The notes: a model not told the origin generated them from the letters alone. DNA of 64,000 bases from Pseudomonas fluorescens (GCF_902497775.2 NZ_OZ024668.1:5254326-5318325); one strand, 5' to 3'; positions 34,194 to 44,118 are shown, numbered from the stretch's first letter. Program-made: numbers and translations.

Positions 34194-34961
34194 ATGGAAT
34201 GGCTGACCAGCCCAGAGATCTGGGTTGCCTTTTTTACTCTGACGGCGCTTGAGATCGTTCTCGGGATCGACAACATCATCATGATCTCGATCCTGGTCAG
34301 CCGCATGCCCAAGCACATGCAGCAGCGCACCCGGATCTTCGGCCTGGCGCTGGCCATGGTCACCCGGATTCTCCTGCTGCTGTCGATCACCTGGGTGATG
34401 CGCCTGACCGCCGACCTGTTCGTGGTGCTCGATCAGGGTATTTCCGGACGCGACCTGATCCTGTTCTTCGGCGGCCTGTTCCTGCTGTGGAAAAGTTCCC
34501 AGGAGATCTACCACGGCCTGGAAGGTGAAGACGAAACCGGCGACGAGCCAAGCGGCGCCGGCGGCAAGTTCTTCTACACCATTATCCAGATCGCGATCAT
34601 CGACATCGTCTTCTCCCTGGACTCGGTGATTACTGCGGTGGGTATGGTTTCCCACGTACCGGTGATGATCGCCGCGATCGTCGTCGCCGTACTGGTGATG
34701 ATGCTCTGCGCGGGTGCCATCAGTAACTTCATCGACAAGCACCCGTCGCTGAAGATGCTCGCGCTTTCGTTCCTGATCGTGGTCGGTACCGTGCTGATTG
34801 CCGAATCCTTCGACGTGCACGTGCCGAAAGGCTACGTCTACTTCGCCATGGCGTTCTCGCTGGCGGTCGAAGCGATCAACATCAAGATGCGCACGGCCAT
34901 GGCCAAGAAGAAGCAACAGAGCGATCCAGTGAAACTTCGCAAGGACATCCCGGGTCAGTAA
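34194..34961 (+). CDS. TerC-family membrane protein
   Basis: A 255-residue protein with seven likely helices. The two Asp-containing motifs of the family are present: ALEIVLGIDNIIMIS and IDIVFSLDSVITAVGM. TerC-family members are linked to metal (Mn2+) export and tellurite resistance; here the substrate is unknown. It lies 75 nt after the citrate transporter and ends at a clear terminator, so the two may share a transcript. Confidence 0.9.
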   Translation: MEWLTSPEIWVAFFTLTALEIVLGIDNIIMISILVSRMPKHMQQRTRIFGLALAMVTRILLLLSITWVMRLTADLFVVLDQGISGRDLILFFGGLFLLWKSSQEIYHGLEGEDETGDEPSGAGGKFFYTIIQIAIIDIVFSLDSVITAVGMVSHVPVMIAAIVVAVLVMMLCAGAISNFIDKHPSLKMLALSFLIVVGTVLIAESFDVHVPKGYVYFAMAFSLAVEAINIKMRTAMAKKKQQSDPVKLRKDIPGQ

Positions 34962-34975
34962 TCCCGGTGCTGTTG

Positions 34976-35002
34976 AAAAGGGCCCTGCGGGGCCCTTTTT
35001 TC
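34976..35002 (+). terminator. intrinsic terminator after terC
   Basis: AAAAGGGCC pairs with GGCCCTTTT around a short loop, followed by TTTT. Confidence 0.9.
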
Positions 35003-35178
35003 ATCTGGCTTGATGACAGTTTTATTTCAAAGGCTGCCGTGGCTATGCGATGCTGGCGCCACGGCCATTGGCCGACTACAGCTTAAGTGAGCACTGGGAA
35101 AAACCGCCTGGCAGCAGGACAGGCTCACGGCATCATCCATTTGCCCCACTGGGGCACATTCAACAGGGGGCCTTTTCA

Positions 35179-36837
35179 ATGCTGACCCTGCTCAATCTGC
35201 TTTCCGCCGTGGCGTTGCTGATCTGGGGCACGCACATCGTGCGTACCGGTATCCTGCGGGTGTACGGCTCGAACCTGCGCCGGGTGCTGAGCCAGAACAT
35301 GTCCAAGCGACCTTTGGCCTTTGTCGCCGGCATCCTGGTCACAGCAATGGTGCAAAGCAGCAACGCCACGGCGATGCTGGTGACTTCGTTCGTCGGCCAG
35401 AGCCTGATGGGCCTGACCCCGGCGCTGGCGATCATGCTCGGTGCCGATGTCGGTACCGCGCTGATGGCGCGGGTGCTGACCTTTGACTTGTCGTGGCTGT
35501 CACCGCTGCTGATCTTTCTCGGGGTGATCTTCTTTCTTTCCCGCAAGCAGACCCGCGCCGGGCAAATGGGTCGTGTCGGTATCGGCCTGGGCCTGATCAT
35601 CCTCGCCCTGCAGCTGATCGTCGAAGCAGCGGCGCCGATCACCCACGCACAGGGCGTGAAAGTGCTGTTCGCCTCGCTGACCGGCGATATCCTGCTCGAT
35701 GCCCTGGTTGGCGCCCTGTTCGCACTGATTTCCTACTCAAGCCTTGCCGCCGTGTTGCTCACCGCGACCCTGGCCGGCGCCGAGCTGATCAGCCTGCCGG
35801 TGGCCATCGGCCTGGTCATCGGCGCCAACATCGGCAGCGGCCTGCTGGCCTTTCTCAGTACCAGCATGCAGAACGCCGCCGGCCGCCAGGTGGCGCTGGG
35901 CAGTCTGCTGTACAAGCTGATCGGCCTGGTACTGATCATTCCCGTGCTCAATCCGCTGGTGGCGTGGATGGACAGCCTGAGTTTCAGCCCTCAGGAACTG
36001 GTGATCGGCTTTCACCTGCTCTACAACACCCTGCGCTGCCTGATCCTGCTGCCCACGGTCACGCCCATGGGCCGCCTGTGCCGCTGGCTGCTGCCCGAAC
36101 GCGAAGAAACCAACGGCCGTGCCCGGCCACGGCACCTGGACGCCACCGCACTGACCACGCCAAGCCTGGCCCTGGCCAACGCAGTGCGCGAAACCCTGCG
36201 TATGGGCGACCTGGTCGACAGCATGCTCGATGCCATGCTCAATGTGCTGCGCGGCACCCAGACTGCCATGACCCAGCAGATGCGTAGCCTGGGCGAGGAC
36301 GTCGAGGCGCTGTACAACGCTATCAAGCTGTACCTGGCGCAAATGCCCCGCGAAGACCTCAGCGAGCAGGACAGCCGGCGCTGGGCCGAGATCATTGAAC
36401 TGGCGATCAACCTCAAGCTGGCTGCCGACCTCATCGAGCGCATGCTGCGCAAAGTTCAGCAACAGAAGACTTCACAGCGCCGGGAGTTTTCTGAGGTTGG
36501 CCTGGAAGAACTTACCGGCCTGCACAGCCAGTTGCTGGCAAATCTGCGCCTGGGCCTGTCAGTGTTTCTCAGTGCCGATCCGGAAAGCGCCCGCCAGCTA
36601 CTGCGGGAAAAACGCCGCTTCCGCGCCCAGGAACGGCGCCTGGCCCACGCCCATGTCAGCCGACTGCAACGTAAAGTGGTGCAGAGTATCGAGACCAGCT
36701 CGTTGCACCTGGAACTGATCGCCGACATGAAACGATTGAACTCCTTGTTCTGCAGCAGTGCCTATGTGGTATTGGGCGGCTCCGATACCGGCGGCCTGCT
36801 GCTCGACAGCGTGCCGGACGACGCTCATTCACCGTGA
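35179..36837 (+). CDS. Na/Pi cotransporter family protein with PhoU-like domain
   Basis: A 552-residue protein. Residues 1-310 form the PNaS transporter part with two inverted repeats, marked by VQSSNATAMLVTSF and SYSSLAAVLLTATL. Residues about 340-540 are a cytoplasmic helical PhoU-like domain (MGDLVDSMLDAMLNVLRG; RWAEIIELAINLKLAADLIERM). It probably moves phosphate or phosphonate with sodium. I chose ATG at 35179 (MLTLLNLLSAVALLIWG), which begins the first helix; the frame from 35050 adds a non-membrane extension. Confidence 0.88.
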   Translation: MLTLLNLLSAVALLIWGTHIVRTGILRVYGSNLRRVLSQNMSKRPLAFVAGILVTAMVQSSNATAMLVTSFVGQSLMGLTPALAIMLGADVGTALMARVLTFDLSWLSPLLIFLGVIFFLSRKQTRAGQMGRVGIGLGLIILALQLIVEAAAPITHAQGVKVLFASLTGDILLDALVGALFALISYSSLAAVLLTATLAGAELISLPVAIGLVIGANIGSGLLAFLSTSMQNAAGRQVALGSLLYKLIGLVLIIPVLNPLVAWMDSLSFSPQELVIGFHLLYNTLRCLILLPTVTPMGRLCRWLLPEREETNGRARPRHLDATALTTPSLALANAVRETLRMGDLVDSMLDAMLNVLRGTQTAMTQQMRSLGEDVEALYNAIKLYLAQMPREDLSEQDSRRWAEIIELAINLKLAADLIERMLRKVQQQKTSQRREFSEVGLEELTGLHSQLLANLRLGLSVFLSADPESARQLLREKRRFRAQERRLAHAHVSRLQRKVVQSIETSSLHLELIADMKRLNSLFCSSAYVVLGGSDTGGLLLDSVPDDAHSP

Positions 36838-36874
36838 TTGCTCCACCCCAAGAACTCCCGCAAGGAAGCTCGCC

Positions 36875-38251
36875 ATGCGTTGCCTGATGTTCATATGCCT
36901 GCTGCTGGGTTGCGCACCCGGCTTTGCCCTCGACCGCTCCCAGGTCGAAGGCTACCTGCTGCCCAACGGCCTGCAGGTAGTGCTCAAGTCAGGTTACGAA
37001 CGCAACCATGTGTCGATCCGCCTGGTGGTCGGTGTCGGCTTCGATGACTTCCCCTGTGAGCGCCAGGAGCTGCCGCACCTGCTCGAACACCTGCTGTTCA
37101 GCGGTATCGACGAGGGCGGCGAGGGCGGCCTGGAAGAGCGCATGCAAGCCCTGGGTGGGGAGTGGAACGCCTATACCAGCAGCGCCGATACCACCTTCGT
37201 CATCGAAGCGCCGGCGCGCAACCAGCGCAAGGTGCTCGACCTGCTGTTGGCGGTAATTAACGACACCCAGATCGATGAAAAGGCCCTGGAGCTGTCCAAG
37301 CGCATCGTCGAGCGCGAAGACGGTGGGCATTACTCGCACCTGCAGCGCTGGCTCGACCGCCAGGACATCGGCCACCCGGCCAGCGATCAACTGGCTGTGG
37401 AGCTGGGGCTCAAATGTGCCGAGCGCTCATCGATCGAGGACATGACCCTGGAAGAGGTCAACGACCTGCGCCAGCACTGGTACGCGGCCAACAACATGAC
37501 CCTGATCGTCGTCGGTGGACTCGACCGTCTGCTGCCAGCCTACCTGGAACGCACCTATGGCGAGCTAGCAGCGGTCGAGCCGGGTGAGCGGCGGGTGCTC
37601 GATGGCGTCACGCATAAAGCCGAAACCCGCCGCGAATTGACCCGCGGCTGGCTGGGCGACAGCGCACGCCTGCACTGGCTGTTCCTCGAGCCCGTCCTGG
37701 ACAACGACCACGGCCAGACCTGGGACCTGCTGCAGCGCTACCTGGATTGGGCGCTGTACGACGAGCTGCGGCTCAAGCACGGGTTTTCCTACGGCCCGTT
37801 CAGCCAGCGCAAAAGCTTTGGGGATACCGGGCTGATGGTGCTCAGCGCCGACTTGGACCGCGCCGATATCGATGCCGCCGAACAGGCCCTGGCCGCCATG
37901 CTCGAACGCCTGCGCAAACATGGCCTGGACCCGGCCACCTTCCAGCGCATCAAGCAGGCTGCCATCGACCGCGAAGCCTGGTCGACCCAAGGCAACAGTG
38001 CCCTGGCCGATTATTACTGGGGCGCCTTGAACGACTTTGACGGAGGACGATTTGCCGATCCGGCGCGGGCGTTGCGCAGGATCAGCCTGGCAGACGCCAA
38101 CCGGGCCCTGGAGCAGTTGCTGACCGAGCCTGGCTATGTGCGGATCGAGAAGCCGCTGCTCAGTTATGACGAGCTGTATGGGTGGGTGGCGCTGGCGGTG
38201 GGGGTGTTGTTGGCCGGGGTGTTGATATGGGGGCGGCGGCGTTCCCGCTGA
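36875..38251 (+). CDS. M16-family (insulinase-like) zinc peptidase, membrane-anchored
   Basis: A 458-residue exported peptidase. Signal peptide (LMFICLLLGCAPGFA), the inverted zinc motif HLLEH (ELPHLLEHLLFSG) with the family's downstream Glu expected in the LDLLLAVIND-KRIVERE helix, the WYAANNMTLIVVG second-domain entry, and a C-terminal membrane helix (VALAVGVLLAGVLIW) followed by RRRS. Active M16 enzymes cut small peptides in the envelope; the C-terminal anchor is less common. ATG at 36875 has CAAGGAAG upstream. Confidence 0.87.
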   Translation: MRCLMFICLLLGCAPGFALDRSQVEGYLLPNGLQVVLKSGYERNHVSIRLVVGVGFDDFPCERQELPHLLEHLLFSGIDEGGEGGLEERMQALGGEWNAYTSSADTTFVIEAPARNQRKVLDLLLAVINDTQIDEKALELSKRIVEREDGGHYSHLQRWLDRQDIGHPASDQLAVELGLKCAERSSIEDMTLEEVNDLRQHWYAANNMTLIVVGGLDRLLPAYLERTYGELAAVEPGERRVLDGVTHKAETRRELTRGWLGDSARLHWLFLEPVLDNDHGQTWDLLQRYLDWALYDELRLKHGFSYGPFSQRKSFGDTGLMVLSADLDRADIDAAEQALAAMLERLRKHGLDPATFQRIKQAAIDREAWSTQGNSALADYYWGALNDFDGGRFADPARALRRISLADANRALEQLLTEPGYVRIEKPLLSYDELYGWVALAVGVLLAGVLIWGRRRSR

Positions 38252-38256
38252 AATCA

Positions 38257-38281
38257 TCGTGGGGCAAGCCGGTCCTACAGG
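38257..38281. repeat. partial REP-like element
   Basis: The segment TCGTGGGGCAAGCCGGTCCT resembles one half of the REP palindrome at 14044-14087, but it lacks a matching second half here. It lies between the M16 gene and the DUF5924 gene. Confidence 0.45.
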
Positions 38282-38343
38282 TTCTACTAACCCCGCTATG
38301 GAGTATCCTGTGAAGGTTTTTACCTGACCTTGCGAACACCTTC

Positions 38344-39363
38344 ATGCCTCTTTACCTCCAGCGCCTGATCGAGTTGATCAAGCGCTACCCTGGGATCATC
38401 GCCCTCGGCGGTTTCATCTCCGGTGTCGGCAGCTTCATCCTGGTCGACCGCCAGGAAAGCCTGGCCAGCTGGATTGCCATCGTCATGCTCATCAGCTGGA
38501 TCTGGCTGATGCTGGAAAACACCTTCACCAAGGTCTTCGCCAAGGTTTTCAAACGCGAAATCCCCCAGCCGCTGCTGCGCTACGCGACGCAGATGATCCA
38601 CCAGGAAAGCCTGTTCTTCGTCCTGCCGTTCTTCTTCGTCACCACCACCTGGAACAGCGGCCAACTGGTGTTTACCGGCATCCTCGCCGCAGCCGGGCTG
38701 ATCTCGATCATCGACCCGCTGTACTACAAGTGGCTGGCACCACGGCGCTGGCTGTACCTGGCGCTGCACACCCTGACCCTGTTTGCCGCGCTGCTCACCG
38801 CGCTGCCGATCATCCTGCACCTGACCACCTCGCAGAGCTTCAAGCTGGCCCTGGGCATCGCCATGCTGCTGTCGTTCCCAAGCCTGGCCAGCAGCTTCCC
38901 CATCAGCCACTGGCGCCGGGGAATCATGCTGGTGGTGATGACCCTGGCCGTCGGTGCCGGCGGCTGGATGCTGCGCTCCTGGGTGCCGCCGGCAACCCTG
39001 TGGATGACTGAAGTGGCGGTCAGCACCCAGGTCGAGAACCGTACCCCGGGCAAAAGCCTGGAACAGATCAAGGCCAGTGAAATACGCGCAGGCCTCTACG
39101 CGTTTACCGCGATCAATGCCCCGCGCGGGCTGAACGAGCGGATCTACCACGTCTGGCAATTCGAGGGCAAAGAGGTCGACCGCATCGCCCTGGACATCCA
39201 GGGCGGACGCAAGGAAGGCTATCGGGCCTGGACCCACAAGCAGAACTTCCCCGGCAACCCGGTCGGGCGTTGGCAAGTGCGGGTACTGACTGAAGACGGC
39301 CAGGTCATCGGCGTACTGCGCTTCAAGGTGGTTGACGATGGTCAAGCGCCCGCGGCCGAGTAA
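38344..39363 (+). CDS. DUF5924/DUF2914 membrane protein
   Basis: A 339-residue protein with about six helices in the first 220 residues (IIALGGFISGVGSFILV; ASWIAIVMLISWIWLML; LTLFAALLTALPIIL) and a C-terminal soluble domain of DUF2914 type (AFTAINAPRGLNERIYHVWQF; GRWQVRVLTEDGQVIGVLRF). Proteins of this kind are widespread and uncharacterised. It precedes the lipid-transport operon by 47 nt on the same strand. Confidence 0.8.
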   Translation: MPLYLQRLIELIKRYPGIIALGGFISGVGSFILVDRQESLASWIAIVMLISWIWLMLENTFTKVFAKVFKREIPQPLLRYATQMIHQESLFFVLPFFFVTTTWNSGQLVFTGILAAAGLISIIDPLYYKWLAPRRWLYLALHTLTLFAALLTALPIILHLTTSQSFKLALGIAMLLSFPSLASSFPISHWRRGIMLVVMTLAVGAGGWMLRSWVPPATLWMTEVAVSTQVENRTPGKSLEQIKASEIRAGLYAFTAINAPRGLNERIYHVWQFEGKEVDRIALDIQGGRKEGYRAWTHKQNFPGNPVGRWQVRVLTEDGQVIGVLRFKVVDDGQAPAAE

Positions 39364-39410
39364 CGCTATGCTCTGAGGCTGCGAACCGTTGGTCGGACTG
39401 CATGGAGCCT

Positions 39411-40547
39411 ATGACTACACACGCCAGCGCCACCCTGGACACCACAAGCAGCCCGCCACGGCTGCGAATCGTCGGTGACTGGACCCTGGCCAACTACACC
39501 AGCCTCAAGCGCACCAGCGACAGCCTGGTCGGCCAATACGACCCGTCTACCGAGGTCGACCTCGACCAGCTCGGCAAGCTGGACACCGCCGGTGCTGCAT
39601 TGCTGGTCGAGTTGCTGGGCGCCGAGCGCCTGGCGCGCCTGACCGAAACCGCCACGCATTTGCCGGCTGCCAGCCAGGCGCTGCTCAAGACGGTGTACTG
39701 CTCGGTGCAGGACTTCTGCATCCCGCAAAAGCAACCTGAACGCTCGGTACTGATCCAGTTGCTCAGCCGTATCGGCCGCGCGGTAGACACCCTGTGGCAA
39801 GACACTCTGCAGATCCTCGGCTTTGTCGGCCTGATCCTGCAAACCCTGTTTCTGCGCCTGTTCCAGCCCCAGCGCTGGCGGGTCACCTCGGTGGTTGCGC
39901 ACATCGAGCAGACCGGCCTGGACGCCGCCCCCATCGTCGCTTTGCTGACCTTCCTGGTCGGTGCGGTGGTGGCCTTTCTCGGCGCCACGGTACTGGCAAG
40001 CTTTGGTGCCAGCATCTTTACCGTCGACCTGGTGGCGTTCTCGTTCCTGCGTGAATTCGGCGTGCTGCTGACCGCGATCCTGATGGCCGGGCGTACCGCC
40101 AGTGCCTTCACCGCGCAAATCGGCTCGATGAAGGCCAACGAAGAGATCGACGCCATCCGCACCCTGGGTCTGGATCCGGTGGAACTGCTGGTAGTGCCGC
40201 GGGTGCTGGCACTGCTGATCGCCCTGCCGTTGCTGACCTTCGTCGCCATGCTCTGCGGCATTATCGGCGGCGCGGTGGTCTGCGCACTGTCGCTGGGCAT
40301 CTCGCCGGCGATGTTCCTGTCGCTGTTGCAAAGCGATATTGGCGTGCAGCATTTTCTGGTCGGCCTGGTGAAAGCACCATTCTTCGCCTTCCTGATCGCC
40401 GCCATCGGCTGCCTGGAAGGCTTCAAGGTCAGCGGCAGCGCCGAATCGGTGGGCGCCCACACCACCTCCAGCGTCGTCCAGTCGATCTTCGTGGTGATCG
40501 TGCTGGATGCCGTGGCGGCACTGTTCTTCATGGAGATGGGCTGGTGA
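39411..40547 (+). CDS. MlaE-family ABC permease with N-terminal STAS-like domain
   Basis: A permease of about 378 residues. Residues 1-100 form a STAS-like domain (PPRLRIVGDWTLANYTS; LDTAGAALLVELLGAERLA), which in related systems binds the ATPase. The membrane part (about 150-378) has the family signature LTAILMAGRTASAFTAQIGSM and EEIDAIRTLGLDPVELLVVPR. With the next three genes it makes an MCE-type complex that moves phospholipid or other lipids between membranes. ATG at 39402 is an alternative start. The next gene overlaps its stop. Confidence 0.9.
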   Translation: MTTHASATLDTTSSPPRLRIVGDWTLANYTSLKRTSDSLVGQYDPSTEVDLDQLGKLDTAGAALLVELLGAERLARLTETATHLPAASQALLKTVYCSVQDFCIPQKQPERSVLIQLLSRIGRAVDTLWQDTLQILGFVGLILQTLFLRLFQPQRWRVTSVVAHIEQTGLDAAPIVALLTFLVGAVVAFLGATVLASFGASIFTVDLVAFSFLREFGVLLTAILMAGRTASAFTAQIGSMKANEEIDAIRTLGLDPVELLVVPRVLALLIALPLLTFVAMLCGIIGGAVVCALSLGISPAMFLSLLQSDIGVQHFLVGLVKAPFFAFLIAAIGCLEGFKVSGSAESVGAHTTSSVVQSIFVVIVLDAVAALFFMEMGW

Positions 40548-41347
40548 ACGAAGCCAACAGCAACGCCCGCGAGGCGGTGATCGAAGCCCGGGGCATCTGC
40601 AACCGCTTCGGTACCCAAAGCGTGCATGAGCAACTTGACCTGGACCTCTATCGCGGCGAAATCCTCGCCGTGGTCGGCGGCTCGGGCAGCGGCAAGTCGG
40701 TGTTGCTGCGCAGCATCGTCGGCTTGCGCCGGCCCAACGAAGGTCAGGTGCGGGTTTTCGGCCAGGACCTGAGTAACGCCAGCGACGAGCAGCGTTCGCT
40801 GGTCGAGCGGCGGTTCGGCGTGCTGTTCCAGAAGGGCGCGTTGTTCTCGTCACTGACCGTCACCGAGAACGTCGCCTTGCCGCTGATCGAGCACGCGGGC
40901 CTGAGCCGCGCCGATGCCGAGCACCTGGCCGGGGTCAAGCTGGCCCTGGCCGGGTTGCCGATTTCTGCGGCAGACAAATACCCGTCGTCGCTGTCCGGCG
41001 GCATGATCAAGCGCGCGGCACTGGCCCGGGCGCTGGCCCTGGACCCGGACATCCTGTTTCTCGACGAACCCACCGCCGGCCTCGACCCGATTGGCGCGGC
41101 GGCCTTCGACCAGCTCATCCTGACCTTGCGCGACGCCCTGGGCCTGAGCGTGTTCCTGATCACCCACGACCTGGACACCCTCTACACCATCACCGACCGC
41201 GTCGCGGTACTGTCGCAGAAGAAGGTGCTGGTGGCCGGGCCCATTGCCCAGGTCGAAGACACCGACGACGCCTGGATTCACGACTACTTTCATGGCCCGC
41301 GTGGCCGCGCGGCGTACCAGGCCGCTACAGCGCCCAAGGAGCTCTGA
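40544..41347 (+). CDS. ABC transporter ATPase (MlaF-like)
   Basis: A 267-residue ATP-binding protein. Walker A GGSGSGKS, signature LSGGMIKRAALARALAL, Walker B ILFLDEPTAGLDP and a switch His (ITHDLDTL) are intact. GTG start overlaps the permease stop by 4 bp. It drives the MCE lipid transporter encoded around it. Confidence 0.93.
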   Translation: MNEANSNAREAVIEARGICNRFGTQSVHEQLDLDLYRGEILAVVGGSGSGKSVLLRSIVGLRRPNEGQVRVFGQDLSNASDEQRSLVERRFGVLFQKGALFSSLTVTENVALPLIEHAGLSRADAEHLAGVKLALAGLPISAADKYPSSLSGGMIKRAALARALALDPDILFLDEPTAGLDPIGAAAFDQLILTLRDALGLSVFLITHDLDTLYTITDRVAVLSQKKVLVAGPIAQVEDTDDAWIHDYFHGPRGRAAYQAATAPKEL

Positions 41348-41348
41348 G

Positions 41349-42287
41349 ATGGAAACCCGTGCACATCATGTCCTGATCGGCCTGGTCACCGTGCTGGTGG
41401 TGGCCGGCGCCATGCTGTTCGGCCTGTGGCTGACCAAGTCCAGCGTCGACAGCACCTTCAAGGACTACGAAGTGGTCTTCAACGAAGCTGTGTCCGGTTT
41501 GTCCCGGGGCAGCTCGGTGCAGTACAGCGGCATCAAGGTTGGCGATGTCACCAGCCTGCGCCTGGACCCCAACGACCCGCGCCGGGTCCTGGCCCAGGTG
41601 CGCCTGAGCGCCGACACGCCGGTCAAGGAAGACACCCAGGCCAAACTGACCCTGACCGGCATCACCGGCACCTCGTTCATCCAGCTCAGCGGTGGTACGC
41701 CGCAAAGCCCGGAGCTCAAGGGCAAGGACGGCAAGCTGCCGGTGATCGTCGCCTCGCCGTCGCCGATCGCGCGTCTGCTGGACGACAGCAGTGACCTGAT
41801 GACCAACATCAACGCCCTGGTGCACAACGCCAACCAGCTGTTCTCCGAGGACAATGTCACGCGCCTGAGCAACACCCTGAGCAACCTCGAACAGACCACC
41901 GGTGCGTTCAACGACCAACGCGGCGACATCCGCGAAGGCATCCAGCAACTGGCCCAGGTCGGCAAACAGGCCGGCGCCATGCTTGAGCAGACCAGCGAGC
42001 TGATGCGCAACGCCAACGCCCTGCTCAGCAGCCAGGGCAAGCAGATGTTCGGCAGCGCCGAACAAGCCATGCAGTCGCTGGCGCAAAGCACCGATACCAT
42101 CAACAAGCTGCTCAATGACAATCGCGAAGCCATCGACGGCGGCGCCCAGGGCTTCAATCAACTGGCACCGGCAATCCGCGAGCTGCGCGACACCCTGACC
42201 TCGCTCAAAGGTATCTCCCAGCGCCTGGAGGCCAACCCCAGCGGCTACCTGCTGGGCCGTGACAAAAACAAGGAGTTCGAGCCATGA
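41349..42287 (+). CDS. MCE-family substrate-binding protein (MlaD-like)
   Basis: A 312-residue protein anchored by one N-terminal helix (HVLIGLVTVLVVAGAMLFGLWL). The MCE domain follows (about 38-120; VVFNEAVSGLSRGSSVQYSGIKVGDV), then a long helical region (about 140-300; TRLSNTLSNLEQTTGAFNDQ) that could form a periplasmic needle or tunnel. ATG at 41349 comes directly after the ATPase stop. It overlaps the next gene by 4 bp. Confidence 0.92.
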   Translation: METRAHHVLIGLVTVLVVAGAMLFGLWLTKSSVDSTFKDYEVVFNEAVSGLSRGSSVQYSGIKVGDVTSLRLDPNDPRRVLAQVRLSADTPVKEDTQAKLTLTGITGTSFIQLSGGTPQSPELKGKDGKLPVIVASPSPIARLLDDSSDLMTNINALVHNANQLFSEDNVTRLSNTLSNLEQTTGAFNDQRGDIREGIQQLAQVGKQAGAMLEQTSELMRNANALLSSQGKQMFGSAEQAMQSLAQSTDTINKLLNDNREAIDGGAQGFNQLAPAIRELRDTLTSLKGISQRLEANPSGYLLGRDKNKEFEP

Positions 42288-42907
42288 GCCGTACCTGCCG
42301 CTACCTTGCCCTCGCCACTGTGCTGAGCCTGAGCAGCGCCTGCTCGATCCTGCCCCAGGCCGAGCCTGCCGATGTCTACCGACTGCCTTCGGCGCAGAAC
42401 ACCCGTAGCGTGGCGCACAGCGCAGCGTGGTCGCTGCGGATCAACAAGCCGATTGCCAGCGATGCCCTGAACAGCCCGCGCATCGCCGTAGTGCCGCAAG
42501 GCAACCTGATCAGCAGCTACAAAGGCGCGCGCTGGAGCGACCCGGCGCCGACGCTGCTGCGCAATCGCATGCTCGATGCCTTCCAGCGTGATGGCCGGGT
42601 GCAGCGCCTGAGCGCCGACGACAGCAACCTGCAAGGCGATTATGAAATTGCCGGTGAACTGCAGGCCTTTCAGAGCGAGTACAGCGCCGATGGCCTGGCC
42701 GTGGTGATCCGCTACGACGCCCGCCTGGTGCAGGGCCGCAGCCAGCGCATCCTTGCCAGCCAGCGCTTCGAGGTACGCCAGCCGCTGAGCGAAAAGCAGG
42801 TTGCAGCAGTGGTCAGCGGCTTCGGCTCAGCCAGCGACCAGTTGATGAAGCAACTGGTCGACTGGACGGTGAATCAGGCCGCTCAGCTTCAGGCGAAGAA
42901 CCAGTAG
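42284..42907 (+). CDS. ABC-type transport auxiliary lipoprotein (PqiC-like)
   Basis: A 207-residue outer-membrane lipoprotein with lipobox LSSAC (Cys at about 20) and an ABC_trans_aux domain (VYRLPSA near the start; RIAVVPQGNLISSYKGARWSDPAP). Such lipoproteins receive lipid from the MCE protein. It starts at ATG overlapping the MCE stop. Its last 19 bp overlap the convergent SpmAB-like gene end. Confidence 0.88.
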   Translation: MSRTCRYLALATVLSLSSACSILPQAEPADVYRLPSAQNTRSVAHSAAWSLRINKPIASDALNSPRIAVVPQGNLISSYKGARWSDPAPTLLRNRMLDAFQRDGRVQRLSADDSNLQGDYEIAGELQAFQSEYSADGLAVVIRYDARLVQGRSQRILASQRFEVRQPLSEKQVAAVVSGFGSASDQLMKQLVDWTVNQAAQLQAKNQ

Positions 42908-44118
42908 CAGACGAAGATCGCCGCGATCACCCCGGCCAGCTCCGCCAGCAGCGCGCACCCTACCGCATGGCGGGCGCGCTGGATCCCGACGGCGCCGAAG
43001 TACACCGCCAGCACGTAGAAGGTGGTTTCGGTGCTGCCCTGGATGGTCGCTGCCACCAGGGCCGGGAAGCTGTCCACGCCGTGGGTCTGCATGGTTTCGA
43101 TGAGCATCGCCCGTGCCGCACTGCCGGAAAACGGCTTGACCAGCGCCGTGGGCAGGCCCTCGACAAAGCGGGTATCCCAGCCCAGCCACGCGACCGCATG
43201 ACGGATGCCGTCCAGGGCCAGCTCCAGGGCCCCTGAGGCGCGCAGCACGCCGACGGCGCAAAGCATGGCAACCAGATAGGGCAACAGGCTCTTGGCGACG
43301 TCAAAGCCCTCCTTGGCGCCTTCCACAAAGGTTTCATAGACCTTCACCCGCTTCAGCGCGCCGATCACCAGGAACAGGATGATCAGACCGAACAGGGTCA
43401 GGTTGCCCAGAATCGACGACAAGCCCGCCAGCGCAGTGGCCGACAGGGTAGCGAGAAACGCCATGAAGCCGCCCAGCAGCAGGGCGCCCGGGATCAGATA
43501 AGCCAGCACCACCGGGTCCCACAGACGCAGACGCTGCATCACCGCCACCGACAGCAGGCCGACCAGGGTCGAGGCGCTGGTGGCGAGCAGGATCGGCAGG
43601 AACACCAGGGTCGGGTCCATAGCCCCTTGTTGGGCGCGGTACATGAAGATGGTCACCGGCAGCAGGGTCAGCGACGAGGCGTTGAGCACCAGGAAGAGGA
43701 TCTGCGCGTTGCTGGCAGTGGTCGAGCTGGGGTTGAGCTCCTGCAGCGCACGCATGGCCTTGAGGCCGATGGGCGTGGCGGCGTTGTCCAGGCCCAGGCC
43801 GTTGGCGGCAAAGTTCAGGGTGATCAGGCCCAGGGCCGGGTGGCCGGGCGGGACCTCCGGCATCAGCCGGGCGAACAGCGGGCCGAGGACCTTGGCCAGC
43901 CATTCGACGATACCGGCCTGTTCGGCAATCTTCAAAAAGCCCAGCCACAGGGTCAGGGTACCGAATAGCAGGACCATGACCTCGACCGAGAGCTTGGCCA
44001 TGGCGAAGATACTTTCGACCATTGCCGCGAAGATCCCGGCGTTACCGCCCACCAGCCATTGGGCCATGGCCGAGATGGCCGCGACGATGAAAAAACCAAG
44101 CCAAAGGCCGTTGAGCAT
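42889..44118 (-). CDS. SpmA-SpmB fusion / nucleoside recognition domain membrane protein
   Basis: A 409-residue protein with about ten helices and two Gate/nucleoside-recognition domains. The first half resembles SpmA (FAANGLGLDNAATPIGLKAM; SSTTASNAQILFLVLNASSL), the second SpmB (ALVKPFSGSAARAMLIETMQ; VAATIQGSTETTFYVLAVYFG). In Bacillus the separate proteins affect spore core dehydration, but Pseudomonas does not sporulate, so the role here is a transport-like one that is unknown. Confidence 0.85.
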   Translation of the reverse strand: MLNGLWLGFFIVAAISAMAQWLVGGNAGIFAAMVESIFAMAKLSVEVMVLLFGTLTLWLGFLKIAEQAGIVEWLAKVLGPLFARLMPEVPPGHPALGLITLNFAANGLGLDNAATPIGLKAMRALQELNPSSTTASNAQILFLVLNASSLTLLPVTIFMYRAQQGAMDPTLVFLPILLATSASTLVGLLSVAVMQRLRLWDPVVLAYLIPGALLLGGFMAFLATLSATALAGLSSILGNLTLFGLIILFLVIGALKRVKVYETFVEGAKEGFDVAKSLLPYLVAMLCAVGVLRASGALELALDGIRHAVAWLGWDTRFVEGLPTALVKPFSGSAARAMLIETMQTHGVDSFPALVAATIQGSTETTFYVLAVYFGAVGIQRARHAVGCALLAELAGVIAAIFVCYWFFA

